Notes: generated by a model not told the origin, from the sequence alone. A stretch of DNA of 62,743 nt from Deltaproteobacteria bacterium (GCA_019912665.1 JAIOIE010000018.1:688690-751432), one strand, 5' to 3'. Shown: positions 1 through 9,600, numbered from the stretch's first letter. Numbers and translations are program-made.

Positions 1-191
1 TTACCCGGCTGCTGCGCTACGACCTTCCCTGCCGCGATCTCGCGGAGCGCCGTCACAACGGCCTTGTTGTCCGATTTTACGAACGAAGGAGAGCCCTTTA
101 TGAGATCTCTCGCCCTCTGCGCGGCGAGGTGCACGAGCATGAACCTGCTCGGGACCTCTTTCAAGCAATCCTCTACGGTTATCCTTGCCAT
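1..191 (-). CDS. rpoZ: RNA polymerase omega subunit, 3' end outside window
   Basis: Encodes the start of the omega subunit, which helps assemble and stabilise RNA polymerase. The reading frame on the minus strand begins [19 protein letters not shown] and stays open through 63 codons to the window edge, so the C-terminus is missing. The opening and the later motif [15 protein letters not shown] are typical of omega. The start is fixed by a strong AAGGAGGGG Shine-Dalgarno sequence a few bases upstream. It lies downstream of gmk and yicC, a common arrangement, but also has its own consensus promoter in the 67-bp gap. Confidence 0.93.
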   Translation of the reverse strand, partial: MARITVEDCLKEVPSRFMLVHLAAQRARDLIKGSPSFVKSDNKAVVTALREIAAGKVVAQQPG

Positions 192-219
192 TTTAACCCC
201 TCCTTAAAAACAGGCCTAA

Positions 220-248
220 ATTATACATTTTCAAGGGGCCGGTGTCAA
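220..248 (-). promoter_or_regulatory. Consensus sigma-70 promoter of rpoZ
   Basis: On the minus strand TTGACA is followed by exactly 17 bases and TATAAT, a perfect match to both boxes. Transcription would start about 20 bases before the rpoZ ribosome binding site. It suggests rpoZ is transcribed strongly and independently of gmk. Confidence 0.85.
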
Positions 249-258
249 CCGCCCCTGT

Positions 259-870
259 TTATCCGACCAGGCCGCCGAAAAGCTCCTTGAGCTTCCCGGC
301 CATCCGGGACGACCTGAATTTTTCGGCTGTTATGATGGCGGAGAACTCCTCGAAGGCCCGCCTCAAATCGTCATTTATTACGATATAGTCGTAATCGACG
401 GCCCTCTTTATCTCTTCGGCCGCTATGCCGAGCCTCCGCCGTATCTCTTCGGTCGTGTCCTTGCCCCTGGCTATGAGCCTCTCCTCGGCCGCCTTGAGCG
501 AAGGCGGGAGTATGAAGACAAATACCCCTCCCTCGAGCTTTTCCTTTACCTTTGCCGCGCCCTGGACGTCTATTTCGAGTATGACGCTTACGCCCTTTTC
601 AAGGAGGTCTTCCAGGTCCTTCCTGGAGGTGCCGTACCGTTTCCCGTAAACGTCGGCGTACTCGAGGAACTCCCCTCTTTCGACCATCCCGGCAAAGGTC
701 TCCTCGTCAACGAACCAGTAGTCTACCCCGTTAACCTCTCCGTGCCTGGGCTTCCTCGTGGTGTAGGATACCGAAATCCTCAAATCGGGAAACCGGCCCG
801 CAGCCATCTTGCAGAGGGTGGTCTTCCCGGAGCCCGAGGGGGCCGAGACTATGAATGCTATGCCGCTCAT
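259..870 (-). CDS. gmk: Guanylate kinase
   Basis: Phosphorylates GMP to GDP with ATP in the cytoplasm, feeding GTP and (p)ppGpp pools. The 203-residue length is normal for the family. The P-loop SAPSGSGKTTL lies at about residues 9-19, followed by the GMP-binding region SYTTRKPRHGEVNGVDYWF at about 35-53 and EIDVQGA near residue 100. It sits between yicC (26 bp upstream) and rpoZ in one orientation, as in many proteobacteria. Confidence 0.96.
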   Translation of the reverse strand: MSGIAFIVSAPSGSGKTTLCKMAAGRFPDLRISVSYTTRKPRHGEVNGVDYWFVDEETFAGMVERGEFLEYADVYGKRYGTSRKDLEDLLEKGVSVILEIDVQGAAKVKEKLEGGVFVFILPPSLKAAEERLIARGKDTTEEIRRRLGIAAEEIKRAVDYDYIVINDDLRRAFEEFSAIITAEKFRSSRMAGKLKELFGGLVG

Positions 871-896
871 TTAATTTCTAACCTCTCAGGCCAGCG

Positions 897-1766
897 TCAC
901 TCGACGTTCTGGACCTGCTCCCTTATCTTCTCGACCTCGCTTTTCATGTCGATGACGGTCTGTGTTATCTTCACGTCATTGGCCTTTGAGCCGATTGTGT
1001 TTATCTCCCTCCCCAGTTCCTGGCAAAGGAAATCTAGCTTTTTGCCGATGGGTCCCTCCGAGGCCGCGAGCTTCCGGAACATCTCGATATGGCTCTTAAG
1101 ACGTGTCGCCTCCTCGGCCGTGTCGGTCTTTTCGGCGAATATGGCCGCCTCGAGGAGTATCCGCGATTCCTCTATCCTCTCGGCCAGCACCTTCTCCATT
1201 TCCGTCTTTAGTCTCTCCCTGTATGCCTCGAGCATCTTGGGTATACGGGCCTCTATGGTGAAGAGGAGCCCTTCAAGTGAATCCGCCCTCGAAAGGAGGT
1301 CTGTTTTAAGCGCCTCCCCTTCCCTCGCCCTCCAGGCCTCGACCTGGCCGAGGGCGCTTTCAAGCCCTGCCCGAAGAGGCTCCCAACCCTCGTCCGTTAC
1401 CGAGCCCTTCCTCTCGAAGGTGAAGATGTCCTTCTGCCTCATTATCGCCGAAAGGTCCAGCTCGCCCTTGACCCCGAGAGCGGACTTGAGCTCGGCGGCG
1501 GCGTCCATGTAGAGTTTCGCCATCTGGAGATTGAGCCTCAAGGGCGGCGCCTCTGCCGAGACCGGGATTATGTGGACCGAGAAGGAGCCCCGAGCGAACC
1601 GCTTCTTTATCTCGTCGCGAATCCTTGTCTCAAACGGAGAGAACCTCTCGGGCGCCCTCATCGAGATGTCGATGAACCTGTGGTTAAGGGCCTTTACCTC
1701 TATTGTATAAAGGTCTCCGCCGATAGTGAAATCGCCTTTGCCCCAGCCTGTCATTGACCTTGCCAT
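897..1766 (-). CDS. yicC: YicC family endoribonuclease-like protein
   Basis: 289 residues beginning MARSMTGWGKGDF, the hallmark start of YicC proteins, with the conserved C-terminal part (KLDFLCQELGREINTIGSKANDV). E. coli YicC is reported to be an endoribonuclease involved in small-RNA turnover; that role is transferred from the family. The gene precedes gmk by 26 bp and follows rfaE1 by 32 bp, all leftward, so the three are probably co-transcribed. Confidence 0.92.
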   Translation of the reverse strand: MARSMTGWGKGDFTIGGDLYTIEVKALNHRFIDISMRAPERFSPFETRIRDEIKKRFARGSFSVHIIPVSAEAPPLRLNLQMAKLYMDAAAELKSALGVKGELDLSAIMRQKDIFTFERKGSVTDEGWEPLRAGLESALGQVEAWRAREGEALKTDLLSRADSLEGLLFTIEARIPKMLEAYRERLKTEMEKVLAERIEESRILLEAAIFAEKTDTAEEATRLKSHIEMFRKLAASEGPIGKKLDFLCQELGREINTIGSKANDVKITQTVIDMKSEVEKIREQVQNVE

Positions 1767-1798
1767 GCCGCACCTTTTAAATGATTAAACGAATGCCG

Positions 1799-2809
1799 TT
1801 ACTTCGGAAGCCCGGCCTTCAGGTTCGTTATCGCCGCCTTGAGGAGCTCCGCTGGTGTGAGTGTCGCGGTCCCGATCTTCCCGACTACAACGCCAGCCGC
1901 GAAGTTTGCGAGTACCGCAGCCTCCCTGTAACTTGCCCCCGCTGCGAGCGCGAGCGCGAGCGCGCTTATGACCGTATCACCGGCGCCGCTTACGTCAAAG
2001 ACCTCCTGCGCGACAGTCGGTATGTGGGTTTCCCTCCCCGGCTCAAAAAGGCTCATGCCGTTCTCCCCCCTGGTAATGAGGAGCGCCTGGCATCCGAGCC
2101 TCCCGAAAAGGGCCTGGCCCGCCCTGTGGAGAGACTCGTTATTCGTTATCTCGATCCCGGAGCCCTGGGACGCTTCGAGGTTATTGGGGGTGACGATCGT
2201 CGAGCCCCTGTAGAAATCGAAATGCTCTACCTTGGGGTCGACAGCCACTGGCCTCCCCATATCGAGGCAAAGCGAGTTCGTCTCATCCATGAGGCGCTGG
2301 GTAACGAGCCCCTTGGCGTAGTCCGACACCACCACTATGTCCGCGGCCCTGGCAGCCTTTTTGATGTATTTCAAGACCTTGTCGGTAGCTTCCGGGTCGA
2401 TCTTGTCGCGCAACTCGCGGTCGAACCTTACGACTTGCTGGTGATGGGCTATTATCCTGGTCTTTATGGTTGTCGGCCGCTTCCGGTCGGTTACTATGCC
2501 CTCTGCCGGTATGCCCTTTCCCTTGAGGGAGGCGACAAGCTTCTTGCCGTCGGAGTCGTTCCCGATGACGCCGGTTACTAAAGACCTGCCGCCGAGGCTG
2601 TGGATGTTATTTACGACGTTTGCCGCCCCGCCGAGCATTATGGACTCGGAGGTGACCTCTACCACCGGGACCGGGGCCTCCGGGGATATCCGCTTCACCT
2701 TGCCCCAGATGAAATGGTCCATGATGAGGTCGCCGACAACGAGTATCCGCGCCCTTTTGAACTTCTCGATTATTGCCTGCGCCCGTTTGGCGCTTAGGTA
2801 TTTTTTCAT
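1799..2809 (-). CDS. rfaE1: D-glycero-beta-D-manno-heptose-7-phosphate kinase
   Basis: PfkB-family sugar kinase that phosphorylates heptose 7-phosphate at C1 in ADP-heptose synthesis for the LPS inner core. The 336 residues show the N-terminal RILVVGDLIMDHFIWGKV, the GGAANVVNN substrate motif near residue 60, and the catalytic DVSGAGDT motif near residue 275. It stops after the kinase domain and has no C-terminal adenylyltransferase domain, so it is the single-function form rather than full HldE. The next pathway enzyme, gmhB, is at 22258-22818 in this window. Confidence 0.93.
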   Translation of the reverse strand: MKKYLSAKRAQAIIEKFKRARILVVGDLIMDHFIWGKVKRISPEAPVPVVEVTSESIMLGGAANVVNNIHSLGGRSLVTGVIGNDSDGKKLVASLKGKGIPAEGIVTDRKRPTTIKTRIIAHHQQVVRFDRELRDKIDPEATDKVLKYIKKAARAADIVVVSDYAKGLVTQRLMDETNSLCLDMGRPVAVDPKVEHFDFYRGSTIVTPNNLEASQGSGIEITNNESLHRAGQALFGRLGCQALLITRGENGMSLFEPGRETHIPTVAQEVFDVSGAGDTVISALALALAAGASYREAAVLANFAAGVVVGKIGTATLTPAELLKAAITNLKAGLPK

Positions 2810-2991
2810 GGAATTTTACTGGAATTGTGCCAATTGGAATTTATAACACAGATGCCTTTGGCAAGGCAATAACGTAAGCGGGTCCTCGCCGGACGGGCTG
2901 GTACGCTTTCACGGAAGCTGCCAGCCTGCCTGGCTACAAAATCCTAGATATTGGCGGCGAAAGGGGAAAAGGAATTAAAAGAATGGCTGCC

Positions 2992-4029
2992 TCAGTGACA
3001 GATCTCGAATCCTGTTTTTTTACGCGCCCTCCCGGCCCGAAGAGCATCAATGAAAAACTCCTCGTATTTCCGGGCGATAGCCTTGGGGTCGTTCCGTTTT
3101 CCAAGGAGCTCGTGCCCCTTACGGCCGAGCTCCTCCCTTAGCGCCAAGTCCCTTACAAGCTTATCAAGGTGCGCCGTCATCCCCTGTATGTCATCAAGGC
3201 GGGCCAGGAGGCCGCCTTCGCCCACAACTTCCCTGTTCGCGGCGTCGTCGTAGGTGATTATGGGGAGCATATTTGCCATCGCTTCAAGGAAGACCATGCC
3301 GTATGACTCATTCGAGGTTGGATAGAGGAAGATATCCGAAAGCCGCATGAGGCTCATCTTCTCGTCCTCCGTAAGCCTTTTCTTTATTACCGTTATCCGC
3401 TTTCTCCCGAAGAGATAGTTATATGGCCTTTCAGACCTTATGACGAAATGCACGTCCGGGTTTTTATAATGCCTTGCTATCCGCATGAAATGGGCGTTCT
3501 CTTTCCTGGCGTTCCCGATGGAAGCGACTATGAGCTTCCCTTCAGGGAGGCCGAAATGGGCCCTCCCGTAACGCGCGTCGTATTCTCCGGCGTCAAAGGG
3601 CAGGTCTATACGGACGACATTCTCCTTACGCTTCTGGAGCGAAAGGACGAAGCCGGAGAGGACGACCGTCCCCGAAACATCGTCGAGGTTTCCGGCCTGC
3701 CTCGGGCACATGACCGTCTGCGTGACCGCCGTAAGGCGAGCGGCCCTTTTTATATATTCGTGGTCCTTTCCGCCGCCCGGGGCGCAGTGCACAATATCGG
3801 GCCTGAGCCGCCGTATGTAGTCCTCTATATTCGGGTAATCGGGGCCGTCATAGAAGACCGGGTAATGGGTCTCGAACTTTTCGCTCAACCCCCCCCTTCC
3901 CATGGCAAGGACGCTTATCATGAACCGGGACCGGTCCAGGTGCCTGGCCCAGTGGTGGATGCCGAGCTGCGAGCCGCCGAAGTCGAGCCTGTGCGGGCAT
4001 ATCAAGAGATGTATCATGCGGGTCCCCAT
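2992..4029 (-). CDS. Glycosyltransferase family 4
   Basis: 345-residue GT-B enzyme, probably adding a sugar to LPS core or O-antigen in the cytoplasm. The C-terminal half has the GT4 donor-site pattern ESYGMVFLEAMANMLPII (E-x7-E) and a preceding LYPTSN segment. The N-terminus LDFGGSQLGIHHWARHL is a typical acceptor-side glycine motif. It is the last glycosyltransferase of the leftward cluster, 182 bp before rfaE1. The sugar specificity cannot be read from sequence. Confidence 0.85.
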   Translation of the reverse strand: MGTRMIHLLICPHRLDFGGSQLGIHHWARHLDRSRFMISVLAMGRGGLSEKFETHYPVFYDGPDYPNIEDYIRRLRPDIVHCAPGGGKDHEYIKRAARLTAVTQTVMCPRQAGNLDDVSGTVVLSGFVLSLQKRKENVVRIDLPFDAGEYDARYGRAHFGLPEGKLIVASIGNARKENAHFMRIARHYKNPDVHFVIRSERPYNYLFGRKRITVIKKRLTEDEKMSLMRLSDIFLYPTSNESYGMVFLEAMANMLPIITYDDAANREVVGEGGLLARLDDIQGMTAHLDKLVRDLALREELGRKGHELLGKRNDPKAIARKYEEFFIDALRAGRARKKTGFEICH

Positions 4030-4147
4030 TCATCCGTATTGGATACATATTTTCTAATTGCAATCTCTGAAAATTGGAGATTTTTCCCGAAATCAAGGAA
4101 GGCCGGGAATAAAAAGCGGAGCATATATGAATAATATGTGAGCATTT

Positions 4148-5356
4148 TTATTCCCGGCCTGACACAGAGTCCGGGGAAAAGATCAATTTTTTAGAGATTG
4201 CATGGGCTTCCCTTGCGCTCCCGAGCACCATTCCCGAAAGTGCCCAGAAGGTCTGCCCCGTATGCCGTGTCATTATGTCTTCCGTCATGTTGAGGACCAG
4301 AAAGGCGACAAGGAGTCCGACGCCGGATATGCTTATATAGAACCACTCTTTCCCGGGCGTGGCAATGAGGGCAGCCGAATGCATGAGCCGGAAGAGTTTC
4401 CAGAACAGGACCAGGAGAAAGACAATGCCGCCTGCCCCGGCCATGACCCCGTAGCTTAGAAATAGGTTGTGCGGGTAGACATGGCCGAGCCTGAACGCGG
4501 GGACGAATATTTCCTTGTTGCCGAAGCCGAGGCCAGAAAGGGGTCTCTTCATTATCTCTTGAACAGAACCCTCCCAGATTATCCACCTCTCCTCGACCTT
4601 GAGCTCCTCTACCGCGCCCCTCCAGCCTTCGAGGCTCAAATCCATGTTCAGGTCACGCTTGGTCGATACCATAGGTATGATCGAGACCAGAACGAGCGCT
4701 GTAACCGCGATCGACGCCAGGCGCACCTTGAGGCCGGACCTCAGTATCTTCCCGTATATGAGGAAGACCGCGACGGCGGCTATAATCGCGAGATACCCGG
4801 CCCGGAGCCTTGCGAAGTAGATGCCGAGGAGGAATAGCGGCATAAGCGCAAATGCGGATGCCCGGAGCCGGCTGCCCGGCCCTTTCGTAAGCCCCAGTCC
4901 CAGCCCGACCACGGCGGCAGAGGCCATGAAGAAACCGAAATAGGCCCTCTTCCCGTAAGCAAACCCGGTCTCCTCGAGTGAACCGAAGCCGAGCCCCATG
5001 ATATAATAAAAATAAACGCTTGCCGCGATCATGAGCGCGGCCCCTGAAAGGAACCACGCGCCAAGGTATGCGAAGTCCCGCCCGCTCCTCGTCATGACAT
5101 AAAAAACCCAAAAGGCCAGCACAGGATAGACTATCTCCTTCTTTATCTCCGAGAGGGAACGGGCAATATCCTGGCCCGGTATTATTGTGACGAGCGCGAG
5201 CGCGGGCCAAACAAAGAGGAGAAGGCGCATGGGAGGCCATTCAATCCCTCCCTTTCTCCACATGTGCAAGGCTGTGAACAAAAGCGCGAGAAAGAAACCG
5301 GCCCCCCTCATGGTGACGACACCGGGAAGGTTCAACGAGAAGAGGTACACTCCCAT
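4148..5356 (-). CDS. O-antigen ligase family membrane protein (WaaL-like)
   Basis: About 402 residues with many hydrophobic segments and the Wzy_C/O-antigen ligase type periplasmic loop (EERWIIWEGSVQEIMKRPLSGLGFGNKEIF, then GHVYPHNLFLSYGVMAGAGG). WaaL ligases move undecaprenyl-linked O-antigen onto lipid A-core at the periplasmic face; an O-antigen polymerase is the alternative. The start is uncertain. The frame stays open upstream of this ATG, and a CTG at 5419 overlaps the previous gene's TGA and has AAGGATAAGG in front of it, which would add 21 residues. Confidence 0.82.
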   Translation of the reverse strand: MGVYLFSLNLPGVVTMRGAGFFLALLFTALHMWRKGGIEWPPMRLLLFVWPALALVTIIPGQDIARSLSEIKKEIVYPVLAFWVFYVMTRSGRDFAYLGAWFLSGAALMIAASVYFYYIMGLGFGSLEETGFAYGKRAYFGFFMASAAVVGLGLGLTKGPGSRLRASAFALMPLFLLGIYFARLRAGYLAIIAAVAVFLIYGKILRSGLKVRLASIAVTALVLVSIIPMVSTKRDLNMDLSLEGWRGAVEELKVEERWIIWEGSVQEIMKRPLSGLGFGNKEIFVPAFRLGHVYPHNLFLSYGVMAGAGGIVFLLVLFWKLFRLMHSAALIATPGKEWFYISISGVGLLVAFLVLNMTEDIMTRHTGQTFWALSGMVLGSAREAHAISKKLIFSPDSVSGRE

Positions 5357-5415
5357 TGAGGCGAGCGCGGCCCTTTTAAGGGCCGGGGTTGCCGAGTTTG
5401 AATATCCGGATGTGT

Positions 5416-6360
5416 TCAGGTCCTTATCCTTTCAGCTATCGTATGGCGACTGTTTTCAAGAGCGGCGGCAATAATCTCCCTGCAACGATGCAGGTATGTA
5501 TGGTTTTGAAGGACGTGCTTCTGCCCTTCCCGTGCTATCGCTATCGCCTTTTCCGGGTTTTCAGAGTAATAGAGCGCCTTTTGAACGGCCTCCTCCTCGG
5601 TCCTGAACCCTATGTAATGCCGTCCCTCATCGAAAAGCTCCTCATACCCGAGGCCCTCGTAGGTGTTGGTAAGGAGCATGCACTGGCCGTTCGCCATTGT
5701 CTCGAAGACCCGCATATTCATGTCCATGCCCCTTTCCCCGTCAAAGCCGGCCCCGGCGTTGAAGCCGATAGTGGAGCGCGCAAGCTCGCGGGTCGCCTCG
5801 ACCCCGAACCTTTTCCTGAAAAGGAACCTGGCCGAAAGCCCTGATCCCCTAAAGAGCTTCTCGAACCTCTTCCTGTGCCTGTAGGGGGCGCCGCACATGG
5901 CGATGTCGTAATGACTCCTACGGAAGAGCCTGTCGAGAAATGGCCCGCCCGCCATGCCCGGCCTGTAGGCGTGCGTCTCGGGCTCGGCGGCAAGCGGCAG
6001 CCACCGGGCGTTATTCCCGAGCTCTTTGACGACATGCTTCTGCGCCACCCAGATGAAGTCGAATGAGTACCTATCGCAGAGTGCCCGGTGCATGTGGAGC
6101 TTGTGGCAGGAATCTATGCTCACAAAGCCCTTTGATCCGCCGAAAATCTCAAGTGCCGGGAAATCGACAGGCATGCCGCAATCAATTAGGATAGCCAGGT
6201 CCGCGTCCGGTATGCTCTTCCATTCCGGTGTCTCACGGGGATGGAACGGAAGGTCGACGAGGTCCACTCCAAGCCGCTTGAATGCCCTGAAATAGTACCA
6301 GGCGGTCGTATGCGGGACTACGGAGCGGAGGAGCGCTATCCTGGGCCTTTGTGCAGCCAT
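5416..6360 (-). CDS. CgeB-like glycosyltransferase
   Basis: 314 residues resembling the CgeB/DUF3880 group of GT-B glycosyltransferases. Recognisable parts are LLRSVVPHTTAWYYFRAFKRLG, ADLAILIDCG near residue 55, DFIWVAQKHVVKELGNNARWLPLAAEP near 100-130, and the donor-side block FETMANGQCMLLTNTYEGLGYEELFDEGRHYIGF. Family members act on surface sugars and spore coats; the sugar here is unknown. Its ATG is 2 bp beyond the stop of the upstream GT2, so the genes are tightly coupled. Confidence 0.75.
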   Translation of the reverse strand: MAAQRPRIALLRSVVPHTTAWYYFRAFKRLGVDLVDLPFHPRETPEWKSIPDADLAILIDCGMPVDFPALEIFGGSKGFVSIDSCHKLHMHRALCDRYSFDFIWVAQKHVVKELGNNARWLPLAAEPETHAYRPGMAGGPFLDRLFRRSHYDIAMCGAPYRHRKRFEKLFRGSGLSARFLFRKRFGVEATRELARSTIGFNAGAGFDGERGMDMNMRVFETMANGQCMLLTNTYEGLGYEELFDEGRHYIGFRTEEEAVQKALYYSENPEKAIAIAREGQKHVLQNHTYLHRCREIIAAALENSRHTIAERIRT

Positions 6361-6361
6361 C

Positions 6362-7204
6362 TTACCTATGCGCCCCCGTAGACGACGCCAGAAATGGATT
6401 GAAGGCGCTCCTTATCCTCTTCGCGTCCGCGGCATCCCGTATCCCGGCCCGCTTGTCCCTGAACATCGCTTCCGATATGTCTTTGCTGCCGGATTTCTCA
6501 TGGCCGAGGTGGAACTGTATCGCAAGGTATCTGACCGACCTCATGGCGCATCCGGCTGCCTTGAGCCTGTAGCTTATGTCCGTATCCTCGCCGCCGCCCC
6601 TGTGCTCGTATTCCTCGTCAAACCCGTTCACCGAGAGGAGGTCTTCCCTGTACATGGAAAAGTTGCAACCGAGGAGGCTAAAGGGGCTACTTCCCCTCAG
6701 GCGGTGTAGCGGCCTCAGGGCCTCCTCGTAATACCTGAAATCACCTTTGAGCGAATGGTAGAGCCCCCAAAGGGTCGGCCCGTCAAAGTATCCTTTGTCG
6801 ACCATCTCCGCCGTTACCCTTTCCGATACAGGGATACTCATCATCACCCTCCTCCCGCCGAGGAACTCACCGCGCCTGCGGTTCCTGAAGTGCACCTCAA
6901 GGAAGTCCCTTGCGACGATGCAGTCCGCGTCAAGAAAGACGATATAACCTGCCCTCGACTCCATTACCGCGCGGTTCAATATCCTGCATTTCCTGAAGCC
7001 CCTCTTCTCCTGCCAGACGTGGCGGAGCGGAAAAAAAGGCCTCCGGGCCTTAAACCATGCCCCTACCTCCGGGCCTGAACCGTCGTCTGCTATGAGCGCC
7101 TCGAAGTCCCTAAACGTCTGCCTTTCGAGAGCGCGGATGCAGAGCTTTAGATAAGGGAGGCTGTTATATGCGCCTATGATTACGCTTACCTCCGGCATGC
7201 TCAA
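6362..7204 (-). CDS. Glycosyltransferase family 2 with GT7-type C-terminal domain
   Basis: 280-residue GT-A enzyme. The N-terminal nucleotide-binding fold shows VSVIIGAYNSLPYLKLCIRAL, ADDGSG and IVFLDADCIVARDF (DxD near residue 90). The later HRGGGEDTDISYRLKAAG block is the Glyco_transf_7C signature carrying the catalytic ED. It overlaps the upstream GT4 by 4 bp. It is similar in layout to the GT2 at 14379-15251, so the two may be paralogues with different acceptors. Confidence 0.85.
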   Translation of the reverse strand: MSMPEVSVIIGAYNSLPYLKLCIRALERQTFRDFEALIADDGSGPEVGAWFKARRPFFPLRHVWQEKRGFRKCRILNRAVMESRAGYIVFLDADCIVARDFLEVHFRNRRRGEFLGGRRVMMSIPVSERVTAEMVDKGYFDGPTLWGLYHSLKGDFRYYEEALRPLHRLRGSSPFSLLGCNFSMYREDLLSVNGFDEEYEHRGGGEDTDISYRLKAAGCAMRSVRYLAIQFHLGHEKSGSKDISEAMFRDKRAGIRDAADAKRIRSAFNPFLASSTGAHR

Positions 7205-8421
7205 GCCAGCCCAGCCTGCAAAGAGGCCTCATTAAGCGACCTTTTCGATAGCGCTATCTCGTCTATAAGAGAGGCAAAGACCGCGCTCACCTCCTCGGCC
7301 GAGCACTTCAGCGCCGCTTCCCTTCTACGGGCCCGCTCTCTTGCGAGCCCGCCGGTACGCCTGAGCATCCAGTCCGTCGAAAGTGCCTCCTGGATAAGGA
7401 CTGCAAGCTTATCCGGGTCGGCAGGGGCCTGGATAACCTTTCCTGCCCTCTCTTTCTCTATAAAAGAGGCTGCGCCGGCCCCCTTCCCTATTATGACCGG
7501 CAGCCCGGCTGCGAGGGCTTCGACAGCTGCTGCCCCGAATGTCTCGAAGAGCGAAGGCAGCACGAATACATCCGATGCATCATAGAGCGCGCCGACGTCT
7601 TCCACCCCGCCGAGGAACCTGATATTCCCGGATACGCCGAGGTTCCGGGCAAGAGTCTCAAGCCGCTTTGTCCCGCTCCTGTCCCTGCCTGCCGCAAGGA
7701 GGAACGCTTCCCTGCCGCTTCTTTTAAGCGCGGCGACTGCCCTGATCGTCGCCTCAAGGCCCTTTATGCGGAAACCCGAGCCCACGTGGAGTATGACAGG
7801 AAGGCGGTGAGGTATGCCCAGGGCCTTTCTCGCTGGGTCTTTCCTCGCCTCATTCGGACTGAACCCTATCCGCCCGAGGTCGACGGCAGGCGGTATGACG
7901 CTAAAAAGGTGCCGTTCCAAACCGTGATGGCGGCATATCTCATCCCTCCCACGGTCGGAGAGGACGACTATCCTCCCTCCCCTTTCCCTCAAGTCCCTTA
8001 ATAGCCTCTTTTCCAGCGCGTTTATTACGATGTGGAGCGGGTTCATGGCTATCGATATCCTGTCCCTGAGCCCGAAATTCTTCTTCCTGAACGCAAGCCA
8101 TTCCCTGTGGCAGGCGCTACCCGCCCTGTAGATATCAGCGACGAGCGTCCTGTCAAAGGCGATTACCATATCGAAGCCCCCGGGACGTTTTGATATTACC
8201 GACCTGCTGGAGATGGCGAAGGAGAGGACCTTGAGCCATGAGGAGAGCCTTATTACCGGCGCCTTTATGACCTCTATGCCTTCTTCCGGGGCGCTTTCAA
8301 ACGACCCGGCCACGATGGCCACATGGTCGCCCCTCCTCGCAAGCGCCCTTGCAAGGATCGCGGCCTGCCGCTCGTAGCCGCCGAAGGGGTTGTATTTCAT
8401 GAGGACGATGGCTACATTCAC
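7201..8421 (-). CDS. Glycosyltransferase family 4, WaaG-like
   Basis: 406-residue GT-B enzyme. The start MNVAIVLMKYNPFGGYERQAAILARAL resembles WaaG, the LPS core glucosyltransferase that works on the inner-core heptose. The GT4 donor motif PSLFETFGAAAVEALAAGLPVI is near residue 290. The gene overlaps its neighbours by 4 bp on both sides, showing translational coupling in the LPS operon. WaaG-like is a resemblance, not a proven specificity. Confidence 0.82.
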   Translation of the reverse strand: MNVAIVLMKYNPFGGYERQAAILARALARRGDHVAIVAGSFESAPEEGIEVIKAPVIRLSSWLKVLSFAISSRSVISKRPGGFDMVIAFDRTLVADIYRAGSACHREWLAFRKKNFGLRDRISIAMNPLHIVINALEKRLLRDLRERGGRIVVLSDRGRDEICRHHGLERHLFSVIPPAVDLGRIGFSPNEARKDPARKALGIPHRLPVILHVGSGFRIKGLEATIRAVAALKRSGREAFLLAAGRDRSGTKRLETLARNLGVSGNIRFLGGVEDVGALYDASDVFVLPSLFETFGAAAVEALAAGLPVIIGKGAGAASFIEKERAGKVIQAPADPDKLAVLIQEALSTDWMLRRTGGLARERARRREAALKCSAEEVSAVFASLIDEIALSKRSLNEASLQAGLA

Positions 8422-9572
8422 CTGGTCTGCACCTTCCAGAAGAGGCTTCGGCCGGCAGTCCGGCCCTTTTTTGAAAGGATGAGGCCCTCATAAAGGGCCT
8501 CGGTCCTGTCGAGCATCTTCTCGATTGAAAACCCTTCGATGACGAGCCTCCGAGCGTTCACGGAAAGCCTGCTGGCAAGCAATCTGTCTTCAAGGAGCAT
8601 GGATATACTCTCGGCGAGCCCCCGGGCGTCGTTCGCCTTGAACAGGAGCCCGGTATTCCTGTCCTCCACTATCTCAAGAAAGGACGGCAGGCCGGATGCC
8701 GCGACCGGGACCTTCATCGCCATGGCCTGCACGATCGACTGGGGCACGCCTTCGTTCGCGTATGAGGGCTGGACAAACACGTCGAGAGAGGAGAGGACCA
8801 TCGGCACATCGTTCCTGTGCCCGAGCATCAGTACGGTCTTTTCGAGCCCCGAAGAGGCGATCTTTTTACTGATGTATTCCTCCCTCGGCCCGCTGCCCGC
8901 TATTATGAAGCAGGCCTCGGGATGCGTCTTCTTGACGAGCGCTGCAGCATCGATAAAGCAGTCGTGCCCCTTCCAGCTCCTGAGGACCGATACCATCCCG
9001 ATAAGGGGCGCAGAAGCCGGGACCCCAAGCTCGGCCCTCAGGTCCGGGTACCCAAGCTCCGGGTCGAACGCGCCCATGTCAATGCCTGTCGGAATGGATA
9101 CGGCCCTTCCGGGCTCGACCCTGTTTATATTAATAAGCCGCTCCCTTATGGCCTCGGAGGTGGTTACTATGCAGTCAGGGGCGTGCCTGTAAATTATCGA
9201 GGACGCAAGCCCGGTCGACACCGGCGTTGATATGTGGCGGGTCCTTATGATGAGGGGCCTTGGCCGGACGAGCATTGCCGCGGCCGAGGCGAGCCAGCTG
9301 TCCCTTGAGCTGTGCGTGTTTACGACATCGGGCCTGAAATTCCTTATGGCCTTCACTAGCATCACGAGCGAGGCGGGGTAGTCCTTCCTGCTGAACGAGA
9401 CCGGAATTGTCTCAATGCCCGCCTGCCGGGCCTTTTGGAATATCCCGCTATCCTCCTCGGAGATAATAACAGGCCTGTGCCCCCTGGACTTCATGCCGAG
9501 GCACTCGTTCAGCACCCTTATTTCCTGCCCGCCCCAGCCGAGGGAGGCCTCTGTATGGAATATGGTCCACAT
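8418..9572 (-). CDS. Glycosyltransferase family 4
   Basis: 384-residue GT-B enzyme beginning MWTIFHTEASLGWGGQEIRVLNECLGMKSRGH, a pattern common in LPS-core GT4 proteins. The donor site is recognisable in PSYANEGVPQSIVQAMAMKVPVAAS near residue 275. HTEASLGWGGQE contains the usual phosphate-contacting glycines. It overlaps the next gene by 4 bp and belongs to the leftward LPS operon. Confidence 0.85.
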   Translation of the reverse strand: MWTIFHTEASLGWGGQEIRVLNECLGMKSRGHRPVIISEEDSGIFQKARQAGIETIPVSFSRKDYPASLVMLVKAIRNFRPDVVNTHSSRDSWLASAAAMLVRPRPLIIRTRHISTPVSTGLASSIIYRHAPDCIVTTSEAIRERLININRVEPGRAVSIPTGIDMGAFDPELGYPDLRAELGVPASAPLIGMVSVLRSWKGHDCFIDAAALVKKTHPEACFIIAGSGPREEYISKKIASSGLEKTVLMLGHRNDVPMVLSSLDVFVQPSYANEGVPQSIVQAMAMKVPVAASGLPSFLEIVEDRNTGLLFKANDARGLAESISMLLEDRLLASRLSVNARRLVIEGFSIEKMLDRTEALYEGLILSKKGRTAGRSLFWKVQTR

Positions 9573-9600
9573 GGATTACGGCCCCGGATTGAATTCCATC

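Noticed and set aside
2810-2991. Small gene between rfaE1 and the GT4 gene
   Set aside because: No frame with a start, ribosome site or recognisable sequence on either strand.
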